64,000 nt of DNA from Nitrospirota bacterium (GTDB lineage Bacteria > Nitrospirota > Nitrospiria > Nitrospirales > Nitrospiraceae), in assembly GCA_030684575.1 (NCBI GenBank), contig JAUXVD010000023.1:239357-303356 (forward strand). The letters run 5' to 3'. Positions within the stretch are counted from its first letter, which is position 1. Each line of letters starts with the position of its first letter. A program made the translations under genes and the position numbers. This document shows positions 54,400 to 63,861 of the stretch, in pieces. The notes beneath the pieces are model-generated. The model made no database searches. It was not told where the DNA came from and saw nothing but the letters and a program-made list of their open reading frames with translations.

Positions 54400-55455
54400 C
54401 TAAAACACATAGAGGATGATCGACACCAGAAGAATTCCAGCGATGAGCACATCCACGACGGTCTCAATCGTCGTATGGATCAGCACGGTCCGATCATAAA
54501 AGGTCTTCAGGCTAACGCCTTGTGGCAATTTTCCCTTGTTGAGTTCATCCACCTTTCGATGGACTTCCTCCAGTATCGGCAAGGCCTTGGCCCCTCGCTG
54601 GAGAAGCACCACTCCCTCCACCACGTCATCTCGATCATCGATCCCCACTTTGCCCAGTCGAACGCGATATCCCATACTGGTTTCACCGAGATTCCTGACC
54701 AGCACGGGTGTGCCTGATTTTTCGGCCACCACCGCAGTCGTAATATCGTCAAGATTTTTGATCAGTCCCATCCCGCGAATGTTGAAATTTTGCCCACCCT
54801 GCGTGAGGTAATTACCTCCGACATCCGTGTTGTTCTTGGCCAGCGCGTCGATGACCTGGTCCAACGTGATGTCGTAACTGATCAGCTGTCCTGGATCCAA
54901 CTCAACGTGGTACTCCTTCGTGGTCCCGCCGAACGTCGAGACATCGATGACTCCCGGTATCCGCTTAAACTCCCGGCGGATCTGCCAGTCCTGTATCGTT
55001 TTGAGATCGGTCAGGCTCTTCTTCTCACCGACCAGTTCATATCGATAGATTTCCGCAATCGCTGACCAGGGGGAGATCGTCGGCTGGATGGTCTGGGGAA
55101 GTGAAATCATCTGGAGCCGGTTGAGGACTTCCTGACGATCCCGAATATAGTCCGTGCTAAAGTCGAAGTAGACCTTAATGTCGCTTAGCCCGAAGATCGA
55201 GAGTGAACGGATGTCGGTCAGGCCTGGCATACCCTGGAGTCCGATCTCAATCGGGAGAGTGATGGCCCGCTCGATCTGTTCCGAAGACCAGCCGGGATAC
55301 TGTGTGATGACCTCGATCATAGGCGGGGAGGGATCAGGGTAGGCCACGACATCGAGGACGTGAAAGGCGTAGAGCCCGCTACACATCAGCATGAGCCCGA
55401 ACACACAGACAAAAAGCCGTTGACTGAGTGAAAACTGTATCAAGCGTTCAATCAT
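54400..55455 (-). CDS. HME-type RND efflux pump (CzcA/CusA), N-terminal part before frameshift
   Basis: A 351-codon frame with TM1 ('LFVCVFGLMLMCSGLYAF') and the first pore and docking subdomains. 'VVAYPDPSPPMIEVITQYPG' and 'LPIEIGLQGMPGLTDIRS' are typical of heavy-metal RND pumps. It ends in the second or third TM helix, 'LLVSIILYVF', then TAG. Restoring one T in the run (A-run at 54402-54405 on the + strand) gives 'YVFLGHFRTAMIVALTV' and joins it to the next frame. It may be a real inactivation or a sequencing error in a homopolymer. Confidence 0.85.
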   Translation of the reverse strand: MIERLIQFSLSQRLFVCVFGLMLMCSGLYAFHVLDVVAYPDPSPPMIEVITQYPGWSSEQIERAITLPIEIGLQGMPGLTDIRSLSIFGLSDIKVYFDFSTDYIRDRQEVLNRLQMISLPQTIQPTISPWSAIAEIYRYELVGEKKSLTDLKTIQDWQIRREFKRIPGVIDVSTFGGTTKEYHVELDPGQLISYDITLDQVIDALAKNNTDVGGNYLTQGGQNFNIRGMGLIKNLDDITTAVVAEKSGTPVLVRNLGETSMGYRVRLGKVGIDDRDDVVEGVVLLQRGAKALPILEEVHRKVDELNKGKLPQGVSLKTFYDRTVLIHTTIETVVDVLIAGILLVSIILYVF

Positions 55456-55545
55456 CGATGTTCCTCTTCGCAGGACAGTGCGACGTACAAGGATTCGAGC
55501 GATACAGAGATAAAGGAGGACGGACTGGAAGGGGACAGGAAAAGA

Positions 55546-55881
55546 TCAGATACGGAACGAACACAATTGCTGGTAGAGAGGAATGTGCGATGGTTCAAGG
55601 GAGAAGCGTGGGCTCAACTCCGCCAATAGGTGCGGTCTCGCAGTCGGAGGCATGTGTCCAGAAAGGACCCCGCTCGCCCAAAGAGCCTCAAGCTTCTCAC
55701 GGACCTCATCACCGTCTGAGTCGACGATGACACCTGCACTGACGAACGGGATTCCAACATCATCGGTCAGGTCGAAGGAGTCAGCCCAGGCAAGTCCAGC
55801 AACCAACAGCCAGATACAGAGGACGATCATCACGTTGAGCGGAAGTGGCGAACAAGACAATCGTCCCCGCAAGCCCTTCAT
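55546..55881 (-). CDS. Small exported protein, unknown function
   Basis: A 111-residue protein with an N-terminal signal ('NVMIVLCIWLLVAGLAWA', cleavage near residue 33). The mature part contains 'SFDLTDDVGIPFVSAG' and 'VDSDGDEVREKLEALWASG' but no family was recognised. The start at ATG 55881 is set by GGAGGGA. It lies 90 bases upstream of the RND pump gene on the same strand and may belong with it. Confidence 0.7.
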   Translation of the reverse strand: MKGLRGRLSCSPLPLNVMIVLCIWLLVAGLAWADSFDLTDDVGIPFVSAGVIVDSDGDEVREKLEALWASGVLSGHMPPTARPHLLAELSPRFSLEPSHIPLYQQLCSFRI

Positions 55882-56284
55882 CGCTATCCCTCCGACTGCA
55901 GGATGACTCGATGACCACCCCGGCATCGGTCCGTCAATAATGCTAGCCGGTCAAATCGATCCATCGATCTGCCGTTGCAACATGTACCGGCATACGTTCG
56001 GTGATGACGATTGCAGAGGGACATCATGTCATGCTCGCATGAGAACAGGCCCTAGAAGAACTCCCGCTACATGAGTATGTCGGTGTGTAGTGACAATAGC
56101 TTTAGCCTGAATAGGGTCTCACGTTAGCGAGTCTAGGTTATCCAGGCCAACAACCACGTACAGGCTATCCGTCCGTCGTAAGCCGTCATTATGTTTAGTT
56201 CGTTGGAGACGGCGACAGGCTAGTCGCGATACACGGAGAAATGCCTTGTTCGGTCGCACGGACTACCATGTAGAAGCGTAGCCG
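55882..56284. other. Intergenic region
   Basis: About 400 bases between two minus-strand genes. No coding frame, repeat or terminator was recognised. Confidence 0.4.
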
Positions 56285-57175
56285 TTACGAACGGGGAGGC
56301 GTCTTCCAGATCGTGGTGATGGGGGCTGCGTCGGCGCTTGCACCGGAGTGGGACAGGCCATAGAGGTCTTCGATCGTGCGCAAGACGTTGTGATGCGAGA
56401 TCTTCTGGTCGTAGCGGCCGGCTTGTACCATGGGGCCGATGAAGAGGGTCGGGATTCGATTGTTCTCGGTCTTATTGCTTTCGTCCCAGGTCACGATCAG
56501 CAGACTGTTGTGCTGTTGAGCCCATTGCACGTAGGACATCAGGTGTTCCTGAAGCCAACGATCGCCGTTCTGAATTGCCTCCGGATTCTTTCCATGGTGC
56601 ATGTCGTTGATCTGGTTCGGCACGACGATGCTCACGGTCGGGAGTCTGGCAAAATCAGTGGGGAAACTGGTCATCTGCTGATTGACCGTTGCGGGGAGGC
56701 CGTTGGTAAGGCTGTCTTGCCAATTGACCCAGGGGTTATGTTTACGTGCATAGAGCCCTATGCTGCAGATGAGCGAGCCGGCTTCTGGCATGTCTTCGGA
56801 ATATCCGACGAACGTCAGCCCCGCTGACAACAGCGCATGTCCGAGATTGGCCGTCGTGAAAGTCTGGGGACAGGAGTTGTCGGTGATGCCTTGCGTCGAT
56901 CCTGAAAACAGCGAGAGATAGTTCGGTTGGCTCGGGTAGGTGATGCCGAAGGATTGCGTGAACAACGCGCCCTGTGCTGCCAGCTCGTTGATGTACGGCG
57001 CATCGGGCGAACCGATAATCTGGCTATAGGAGTGATTCTCTTCAATTACCAGCACAATATGATCGGGTCGGGGAAGATGGGGAACATTGCTGTTCAACGT
57101 TGAGGCCGCAGAGATGGCGCATGCGCCCATCGCAAGCGGCAGAGCGATGAATCCGAGGACAAGTTTCCAATACAT
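56285..57175 (-). CDS. Phosphoesterase family exported protein (AcpA/PLC-like)
   Basis: A protein of 296 residues from ATG 57175 (an in-frame ATG at 57205 is possible; neither has a strong ribosome site). The signal 'LVLGFIALPLAMGAC' suggests a lipoprotein with the Cys near residue 18. The family signature is present: 'PDHIVLVIEENHSYSQIIG' with the metal-binding Glu-Asn-His, 'PSQPNYLSLFSGS' and 'LLIVTWDES' followed by 'NRIPTLFIGP' and 'KISHHNVLRTIEDLYGL'. Members are acid phosphatases or phospholipase C enzymes; the substrate is not determined. Confidence 0.88.
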   Translation of the reverse strand: MYWKLVLGFIALPLAMGACAISAASTLNSNVPHLPRPDHIVLVIEENHSYSQIIGSPDAPYINELAAQGALFTQSFGITYPSQPNYLSLFSGSTQGITDNSCPQTFTTANLGHALLSAGLTFVGYSEDMPEAGSLICSIGLYARKHNPWVNWQDSLTNGLPATVNQQMTSFPTDFARLPTVSIVVPNQINDMHHGKNPEAIQNGDRWLQEHLMSYVQWAQQHNSLLIVTWDESNKTENNRIPTLFIGPMVQAGRYDQKISHHNVLRTIEDLYGLSHSGASADAAPITTIWKTPPRS

Positions 57176-57264
57176 AGGAGATATGTAACATTCCTTCACG
57201 TTCATTCGCCACTAGGAAGATGCGATCGTTCATGCACGTGCGGCTACGGGCCTGATGTGATGGT

Positions 57265-57579
57265 CTATTCAGGACAATCGATGAGATAGCGTGGCATTGC
57301 GGGAGGGTCGGTGGCGATCTGTCTGGTGTGACAGGGGGGGATATCTTCCTTCAATCGTTTCAAGAGCCTGAGGACCTTCATGCTGGGCGGCACCTCGCAG
57401 ACCCAGAGGTGGCCTCCGGATTCCAGTTCCTCCATATGTCGTTGCACGCGAAAGTCCGGATGCTCCATGAAATAGGCGGACAAGAATCCACCGATCGCCT
57501 GGACCACCCAGGGGTGTGCCATTACATACCGGTAACTGACTCGTAGCTCGACCACTTCTCCCGCAGTCTGTTCATCCAT
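57265..57579 (-). CDS. Small protein, unknown function
   Basis: A 104-residue protein with 'VVELRVSYRYVMAHPWVVQ' and 'SGGHLWVCEVPPSMKVLRLL'. No signal peptide; no known motif. Ribosome site is poor. It shares strand and direction with the phosphoesterase gene, 89 bases upstream of it. Composition is protein-like, so I keep it as a hypothetical gene. Confidence 0.55.
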   Translation of the reverse strand: MDEQTAGEVVELRVSYRYVMAHPWVVQAIGGFLSAYFMEHPDFRVQRHMEELESGGHLWVCEVPPSMKVLRLLKRLKEDIPPCHTRQIATDPPAMPRYLIDCPE

Positions 57580-57743
57580 TTGCTCAGTATAGCGGGTGAG
57601 AACGGTAAAACCCTAGCGTTTCTTCAGCTGGCGATGCCTATACTTGACCCACCACGCGCCTACATGTAGGGTCCCGCGATGTATTCAGTCAGAACGCCGG
57701 ATTGGCGGCGCGGATCAGACAAGACACCATGATTGGAACAACG

Positions 57744-58973
57744 ATGAACATTGCCATTATTGGGGGTGGACCGGCTGGGCTCATGGCTGCGGAAACGGCA
57801 CGTGCTGCAGGGGTAGAGGTCGATCTCTACGACGCCATGGCGTCGGTCGGTCGCAAATTTCTCCTGGCTGGGAAAGGTGGCCTGAATCTCACGCATTCGG
57901 AGCCTTCTGAAAAATTTCTCTCACGTTATGGTGCGCGTCGGGCCCAAGTCGAGTCCTTGCTCGCGTCTTTCGGGCCTGACGCGTTGCAGATATGGGTTCG
58001 CGGTCTCGGCATTGAAACATTTGTGGGCTCTTCGGGTCGGGTGTTCCCCAAGGATTTGAAGGCTGCGCCGTTGTTGCGTGCATGGCTTCGCCGCTTGCGA
58101 CAATCCGGCGTGCGATTCCATATGCGCCATCGGTGGTCCGGCTGGGATGCGCAGGGAGCTCCATGTTTTGTCACGCCAGAGGGAAACCGTTCGGTTCAAG
58201 CCGATGCCGTGATATTCGCGCTCGGCGGCGGCAGCTGGCCGAAGCTTGGCTCTGATGCGTCATGGGTACCGTTGCTGTCAGGGCGCGGCCTTCAGATCTC
58301 GCCCTTACAGCCAGCGAACTGCGGGTTTGACGTAGGCTGGAGCGAGCATTTCCGAATGAAGTTCGCCGGACAGCCGGTTAAATCGGTCGCGATTATTCTG
58401 CGAAATGATGCCGGTGCCGAGTCCTGGCATCCCGGCGAGTTCATCATCACGGAGACCGGTGTAGAGGGCGGCGTGATCTACTCAGTATCCGCCGCGTTGC
58501 GCGACGAGATTCTGGCGAAGGGCGTGGCGACATTGCGTCTCGATCTAGCGCCCGATCGCGACGTGCCGCGCCTGACACACGACTTATCGAGGCCGCGTGG
58601 AAAACGCACGATGGCAACGCACCTTCAGCGACAGGCCCACATCGAAGGTGTGAAGGCAGGGCTGCTTCGTGAAGTGGTGTCGAAGGAGGATTTTGCAGAT
58701 CCGGCTCGGCTGGCCGCTGCGATTAAATCGCTGCCGCTGCGACTGGTCAGCCCGCGTCCACTAGAGGAAGCGATCAGCACGGCTGGTGGCGTGCCCTTCG
58801 AGGCACTCGACAGACGATTGATGGTCCGCAAGCTGCCAGGATTTTTTTGCGCAGGAGAGATGCTGGATTGGGAGGCGCCGACCGGAGGGTATCTCTTGAC
58901 AGCCTGTTTCGCGTCTGGCCGAGTGGCCGGTGCTGGCGCAGTGGCATGGCTCAAACATCGCGTGGAAGACTGA
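57744..58973 (+). CDS. YhiN/HI0933-type flavoprotein (TIGR03862-like)
   Basis: A 409-residue FAD-binding protein. The dinucleotide-binding motif is 'IAIIGGGPAGLMAAETARAAG', trimmed here to residues 3-23 of the start at ATG 57744. 'GRKFLLAGKGGLNLTHSE' is the HI0933 signature, and 'AGEMLDWEAPTGGYLLTACF' the C-terminal FAD-contact motif. Function of the family is unknown; oxidoreductase activity is assumed. Alternative starts at 57729 and 57702 are in frame. Confidence 0.88.
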   Translation: MNIAIIGGGPAGLMAAETARAAGVEVDLYDAMASVGRKFLLAGKGGLNLTHSEPSEKFLSRYGARRAQVESLLASFGPDALQIWVRGLGIETFVGSSGRVFPKDLKAAPLLRAWLRRLRQSGVRFHMRHRWSGWDAQGAPCFVTPEGNRSVQADAVIFALGGGSWPKLGSDASWVPLLSGRGLQISPLQPANCGFDVGWSEHFRMKFAGQPVKSVAIILRNDAGAESWHPGEFIITETGVEGGVIYSVSAALRDEILAKGVATLRLDLAPDRDVPRLTHDLSRPRGKRTMATHLQRQAHIEGVKAGLLREVVSKEDFADPARLAAAIKSLPLRLVSPRPLEEAISTAGGVPFEALDRRLMVRKLPGFFCAGEMLDWEAPTGGYLLTACFASGRVAGAGAVAWLKHRVED

Positions 58974-59044
58974 AGGGGGTAAGGCGGAAGTACTCAGAAC
59001 TCCGACTTATCAGCCTTCAGGCTGAAATCGCCTTATTCGGCTTC

Positions 59045-60013
59045 TTATTGGGGTGTGGCAACTAACCCGCTGACGGCTCCGATGGAGCGGTACTTCTGAT
59101 CTCGCTGATTTAACAACTCAGGGATGGAGAGTTCGGAAAGTTGGGAGAGTTGGTTCGTGAGCGATTTGGCGACTCGTTCGGTGATGGCACCGGGGTCGCG
59201 ATGGGCGCCACCGAGCGGTTCAGGAATCACTTCATCAACAATGTGCAGATCAACAAGGTCTTTCGCCGTCATCTTCAGGGCAGAGGCCGCATCGGGAATT
59301 TTCACCGGATCGTCCCAGAGAATAGCAGCGCAGCCTTCCGGTGAAATCACCGAATAGACACCATGCTCCAGCATGAGGACGCGATCTGATACGCCCAATG
59401 CGAGTGCGCCGCCGCTTCCGCCTTCACCGATGACGACAGCGACGATCGGGACGGAGAGTCGGGACATCACATAAATATTACGGGCGATGGCTTCTGCCTG
59501 GCCGCGCTCTTCTGCGCCGATGCCTGGATAGGCGCCTGGTGTGTCGATAAATGTCACGATTGGACGTCCGAACTTCTCGGCCATCCGCATGAGGCGCAGG
59601 GCTTTTCGATAGCCTTCTGGGTTCGGCATCCCAAAGTTGCGCTGCATCCGTTCTTTCAGGGTCTTCCCTTTTTGATGGCCGATGACCATGATCGACCGGT
59701 CGTTGAATCGGGCAAAGCCTCCGACGATGGCGCGATCGTCGCCAAACGAGCGGTCTCCATGGAACTCGAGGAAGTCCCTGAAGAGCGCACCGATGTAATC
59801 GAGGGTGCTGGGCCGTTGCGGATGGCGGGCGAGCTGTGTGCGCTGCCACGGGGTCAGCTTGTTGTAGAGCTCATGTTCGACCTGAGCCAGTTTCATCCGC
59901 AGCTTGCGGATCTCATCCTGGGGGTTCGACTTGCCGGAAGGAGCAGCCGCGAGTTTTTCGATCTTTTCTTCGATCTCGCGAATCGGCTTTTCAAACTCGA
60001 GATAGTCGCGCAT
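59045..60013 (-). CDS. accA: Acetyl-CoA carboxylase carboxyltransferase subunit alpha
   Basis: AccA and AccD transfer the carboxyl group from biotin to acetyl-CoA, the first step of fatty acid synthesis. The 322-residue protein has the N-terminal coiled region ('FEKPIREIEEKIEKLAA'), 'PQRPSTLDYIGALFRDFLE', 'QKGKTLKERMQRNFGMPNPE' and the oxyanion motif 'GEGGSGGALALGVSDRV'. Normal length. It lies 64 bases after dnaE on the same strand, the arrangement known from enteric bacteria. Confidence 0.95.
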   Translation of the reverse strand: MRDYLEFEKPIREIEEKIEKLAAAPSGKSNPQDEIRKLRMKLAQVEHELYNKLTPWQRTQLARHPQRPSTLDYIGALFRDFLEFHGDRSFGDDRAIVGGFARFNDRSIMVIGHQKGKTLKERMQRNFGMPNPEGYRKALRLMRMAEKFGRPIVTFIDTPGAYPGIGAEERGQAEAIARNIYVMSRLSVPIVAVVIGEGGSGGALALGVSDRVLMLEHGVYSVISPEGCAAILWDDPVKIPDAASALKMTAKDLVDLHIVDEVIPEPLGGAHRDPGAITERVAKSLTNQLSQLSELSIPELLNQRDQKYRSIGAVSGLVATPQ

Positions 60014-60077
60014 GGAGCGTGAGGGTCTCTAGATGGTACTCATGGAGCTGGTTCAGCCCCATCCTGAAAACTACGCA

Positions 60078-63000
60078 CTACGATAGCAGAAAAATGGCTC
60101 CTTTGCCTAGCACTTCTTCAACATCTGCCACAAACCGTTCACTGGGGGTGATCGTCAGATTCGGGAGGGGAGCAGTCACCGCTTCCTGTGATACATCCAT
60201 CCGTAACGTCAGTGAAATGGTCGTGTTGCCTGGGTGGCGCTGAAAGACCTCGCGGAGGCGCGGCAACTGTTCCCCCACGTCCGGGTGATCGATCAGCCGA
60301 ATATGGACACGTTTGATCGCCTGCGCCTGCACCTCGGCGAGGGGCTCGATCTTGCTCCCTCGAATCTTCGTGCCTTTATCCCCCCGATCCACCGTGCCCG
60401 TGATGCGCACCAGCCGTTCCACGACGATGAGCTCGGAGGCGTTCTTGTAGAGATCCGGGAAGATGATGATTTCCACCACGCCCAGGAGGTCTTCCAGGGT
60501 AAGGTAGGCCATCTTGTCGCCCTTTTTGGTCAGCATGCTCTTGACGGTCGTAATGATGCCGCAGAGTTTGACCTCTCGCCCATCCGACGATTCCGGCAGG
60601 CTGATGGTCGTGGCGGTCGAGAGCGCTTTCATGGTGGCTTCATAACGAGCCAGCGGATGAGACGAGATGTAGAAGCCGGTCAGTTCCCGCTCATGTTTCA
60701 GTCGCTCGCTTTGGTCCCATTCAGGAATGTTGGGCAGTGGCGGCGCGGCCAACGGCTCAGCCGAATCGTCTCCGCCTAACTCATCGCCGAAAATATTGGT
60801 CTGTCCAAGATCCCGTTCGCGCTGCGCGGACGCGCCGTCTTCGACGGCCTGATCCAGGACGGCGGCCAGTTGGGAGCGTTTCGCACCGGTCGAATCGAAC
60901 GCGCCTGTCTTGATCAGCCCTTCGAGCATGCGCTTGTTGACCTTGTGAAGATCGACTCGCCGGCAAAACTCGAAGAAGGATTTAAAGGGACCGCTATTAT
61001 TTCGGATCTCGATGATCGATTCGACGGCGCCTTCGCCGACATTCTTGATGGCCGCCAGGCCGAACCGGATGGCCTGCTCCACCACGGTAAAATTTTTATG
61101 ACTTTGATTGACGTCCGGAGGCAAGACTTTGATGTTGAGGTCTCGACATTCCGTGAAGTAGCCCACGATCTTGTCGGCGTTCCCCATGTCGGTCGTCATC
61201 AGGGCGGCCATGAACTCAGTCGGATAATGGGCTTTGAGATAGCCGGTCTGATAACAGACGACGGCATAGGCCGCCGCATGCGACTTATTGAACCCGTAGC
61301 CGGCAAACTTCTGGATCAGTTCGTAGAGTTTCTCCGCCTTCTTATCGGGGATCTTGTTCGTCTTGGCACCAGCGATGAACTGCGCGCGCAACTTCTCCAT
61401 CTCCTCCGGCTTCTTTTTACCCATCGCGCGCCGGAGAATGTCGGCTTGGCCAAGCGAGAAGCCTGCCACCTTGTTGGCGATCGCCATCACCTGCTCCTGA
61501 TAGACAATGACCCCGTAGGTGTCCTTCAGGATCGGTTCGAGCTCAGGCGTTTCGTAGGTGATGGGGATCTTGCCCTGTTTTCGTTTGATGAAGTCGGGGA
61601 TCAGATCCATCGGGCCAGGGCGGTAGAGCGCGATAATAGCGATGATGTCCTCGAAGCGGTCTGGTTTCAGACCGGTCAGGAGGTCGCGCATGCCCGAGCT
61701 TTCTAACTGGAAGAGGCCGATGGTTTTTCCGGACGAGAGGAGGGCAAAGGTCTTGGGGTCGTCGAACGGCACCTGCTCCATGACCAACGGAGGAGCGCCG
61801 GGACGTCCCGCATTGATCAGATCCTCGGCACGTTTGATCATGGTGAGCGTTTTGAGACCCAGGAAGTCGAACTTCACGAGCCCGATTTTTTCGACGTCGC
61901 CCATCGAATATTGGGTGACGACTTCGTCGTTTGAGCCTTTGTAGAGCGGCACATGATCCGTGAGCGGTCCTTCGGAAATCACGACGCCGGCTGCGTGGGT
62001 CGAAGCATGGCGGGCCAGTCCTTCGAGGGAGCGGGCAATTCCCATCAGCTCGTTGACCCGTGGATCGGTGTTGACGAGCTCTTGCAGTTTCGGTTCTTGA
62101 TCGAGCGCCTGCTGGAGCGTGATGTTGAGCTGATTGGGGACGAGCTTGGCCACGCGATCGACTTCGGCATAGGGAATTTCCAGCACGCGGCCCACGTCGC
62201 GGATCGCGGCTTTCGCTCCCAGCGTCCCGAACGTAATGATCTGGGCCACATGGTCTTTGCCGTACTTATCGACCACGTAGTTGATCACCTCGTTACGGCG
62301 ATCCATGCAGAAGTCCATGTCGATATCCGGGAGGGACACACGTTCCGGATTCAGGAACCGTTCGAACAGGAGCGTGTAGACGAGGGGATCGAGATCCGTG
62401 ATCCGCAGCGCATAGGCGACGAGACTTCCGGCGGCGGAGCCTCGGCCAGGCCCGACCGGAATATTGCGCGAGCGGGCAAACTTGATGATGTCCCACACGA
62501 TCAGGAAATAACCGGCAAACCCCATCGAGCAGATGATGGTGATTTCTTCGCGCAGGCGCAGCTCATAGGCGGCCTGCAGGATCTGGCTGGGCCGTTCTTT
62601 CAGTCTGGCTGCGAGTCCCGCCTGGGCCAGGCTTTCTAGGTACGTTTCCCGCGTAAAGCCTTCGGGCACTTTATATTGCGGGAGATAGGTTTTGTTGAGC
62701 GTCAGTTGAAGGTCGCAGTTGTCCGCAATGCGACAGGTATTATTGACGGCCTCGGGGAACTCGATAAAGGCGGCCGTGACCTCGTCTGTCGATTTCACAT
62801 AGAGCTGATCCGTATCAAACTTCATGCGATTCGGGTCGCTGATCGTCTTGCCGGTTTGCAGGCAGAGCATCAGTTCGTGTGGGCGGAAATCTTCTTTCTT
62901 CAGATAGTGGCAATCGTTGGTGCCGACCAGGGGGATGTCCATCTTCTTGGACATCTCAAGTAGGCCACTATTGGCGACTCGTTGATGGTCCAACCCGTTC

Positions 63001-63539
63001 GCCTGTACTTCCAGGTAGAAATGTTCCTTCCCGAAGATTTCTTGAAATTCCCCGGCTACCGCCATCGCGCCAGCCATGTCTTTCTGGCCAATGAGATAGG
63101 GAATCTCGCCGCTTAAGCAGCCGGAGAGGGCAATCAGTCCCTCATGGTGCTCTTTCAGAATTTCCTTATCCATCCGTGGTTTATAGTAGAATCCTTCAAG
63201 GTATGCCTTACTCACGAGCTTGATCAGATTCTGATAGCCGGTAAGGTTTCGAGCCAGGAGGATCAAGTGATAGTAGTCGTTATGGGCGAGGCCGCTGTCT
63301 TTGGCAGCCAATCGACTGCCTGGCGCCATGTAGGCTTCGCAGCCGATGATGGGCTTGATGCCGGCTTCTTTGGCCTTACGGTAGAACTCGATGGCGCCGA
63401 ACATGTTGCCATGATCGGTCATGGCCACGGCTGGCTGATTGAACGTTTTGATCTGCTGGACGAGCGGCTCGATTTGATTCGCGCCGTCCAGGAGACTGAA
63501 CTGGGTATGGAGATGGAGATGGACGAATTGCGATGCCAC
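60078..63539 (-). CDS. dnaE: DNA polymerase III subunit alpha
   Basis: Main replicative polymerase of about 1,153 residues. The PHP domain starts 'FVHLHLHTQFSLLDGA'; the polymerase core carries the catalytic Asp residues in 'PDIDMDFCMD' and the motif 'GPGRGSAAGSLVAY'. A helix-hairpin-helix and an OB domain follow ('LCGIITTVKSMLTKKGDKM'). The start is GTG 63539; the frame reaches back to 63809 through repeat sequence that should not be coding. No ribosome site is obvious. Followed by accA. Confidence 0.95.
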   Translation of the reverse strand: MASQFVHLHLHTQFSLLDGANQIEPLVQQIKTFNQPAVAMTDHGNMFGAIEFYRKAKEAGIKPIIGCEAYMAPGSRLAAKDSGLAHNDYYHLILLARNLTGYQNLIKLVSKAYLEGFYYKPRMDKEILKEHHEGLIALSGCLSGEIPYLIGQKDMAGAMAVAGEFQEIFGKEHFYLEVQANGLDHQRVANSGLLEMSKKMDIPLVGTNDCHYLKKEDFRPHELMLCLQTGKTISDPNRMKFDTDQLYVKSTDEVTAAFIEFPEAVNNTCRIADNCDLQLTLNKTYLPQYKVPEGFTRETYLESLAQAGLAARLKERPSQILQAAYELRLREEITIICSMGFAGYFLIVWDIIKFARSRNIPVGPGRGSAAGSLVAYALRITDLDPLVYTLLFERFLNPERVSLPDIDMDFCMDRRNEVINYVVDKYGKDHVAQIITFGTLGAKAAIRDVGRVLEIPYAEVDRVAKLVPNQLNITLQQALDQEPKLQELVNTDPRVNELMGIARSLEGLARHASTHAAGVVISEGPLTDHVPLYKGSNDEVVTQYSMGDVEKIGLVKFDFLGLKTLTMIKRAEDLINAGRPGAPPLVMEQVPFDDPKTFALLSSGKTIGLFQLESSGMRDLLTGLKPDRFEDIIAIIALYRPGPMDLIPDFIKRKQGKIPITYETPELEPILKDTYGVIVYQEQVMAIANKVAGFSLGQADILRRAMGKKKPEEMEKLRAQFIAGAKTNKIPDKKAEKLYELIQKFAGYGFNKSHAAAYAVVCYQTGYLKAHYPTEFMAALMTTDMGNADKIVGYFTECRDLNIKVLPPDVNQSHKNFTVVEQAIRFGLAAIKNVGEGAVESIIEIRNNSGPFKSFFEFCRRVDLHKVNKRMLEGLIKTGAFDSTGAKRSQLAAVLDQAVEDGASAQRERDLGQTNIFGDELGGDDSAEPLAAPPLPNIPEWDQSERLKHERELTGFYISSHPLARYEATMKALSTATTISLPESSDGREVKLCGIITTVKSMLTKKGDKMAYLTLEDLLGVVEIIIFPDLYKNASELIVVERLVRITGTVDRGDKGTKIRGSKIEPLAEVQAQAIKRVHIRLIDHPDVGEQLPRLREVFQRHPGNTTISLTLRMDVSQEAVTAPLPNLTITPSERFVADVEEVLGKGAIFLLS

Positions 63540-63584
63540 GAACGGATTGTAGGGAAGGCGGAGAGATGAAGTCAAACAAGAGGG

Positions 63585-63680
63585 GGAGGGTCGCCTGGTC
63601 GTCCTCTTGCTCGCGGAACGCGCACGATCAGAATGTGCTCGTTCGACGCGCGCAGTTGAGGATCGACCAGGTGACCCTCC
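63585..63680. repeat. Stem-loop repeat family B, copy 4
   Basis: Core half-sites TTGCTCGCGGAACGCGCACG and TGCTCGTTCGACGCGCGCAG lie between arms GGAGGGTCGCCTGGTCG (63585-63601) and CGACCAGGTGACCCTCC (63664-63680), which pair over about 20 bp with small bulges. The element sits just upstream of dnaE. Confidence 0.75.
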
Positions 63681-63745
63681 TGTGAAGCGAGGGGAAATAA
63701 GCCTGGAAGAACAGGGGAGGGCGAGGTCATTGAGAGTGGTCTCTG

Positions 63746-63791
63746 TGCTCGCGAAACGCGCGGTCGCGGACTCCCCTCGTTGGACGCGCGC
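63746..63791. repeat. Stem-loop repeat family B, copy 5 (core only)
   Basis: TGCTCGCGAAACGCGCGG and CCCTCGTTGGACGCGCGC match the family core. The flanks do not pair clearly. Confidence 0.55.
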
Positions 63792-63861
63792 TGTGTAGCC
63801 CCCCCCCAACGACTCCGCCTGATATCTAGCTAACCTGCGGTTTACAAACTCGGCTCAGCCC

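Noticed and set aside
63540..63809. N-terminal extension of dnaE
   Set aside because: The extra 90 codons read through family B repeats; DnaE proteins start at the PHP motif 'FVHLHLHTQ'.
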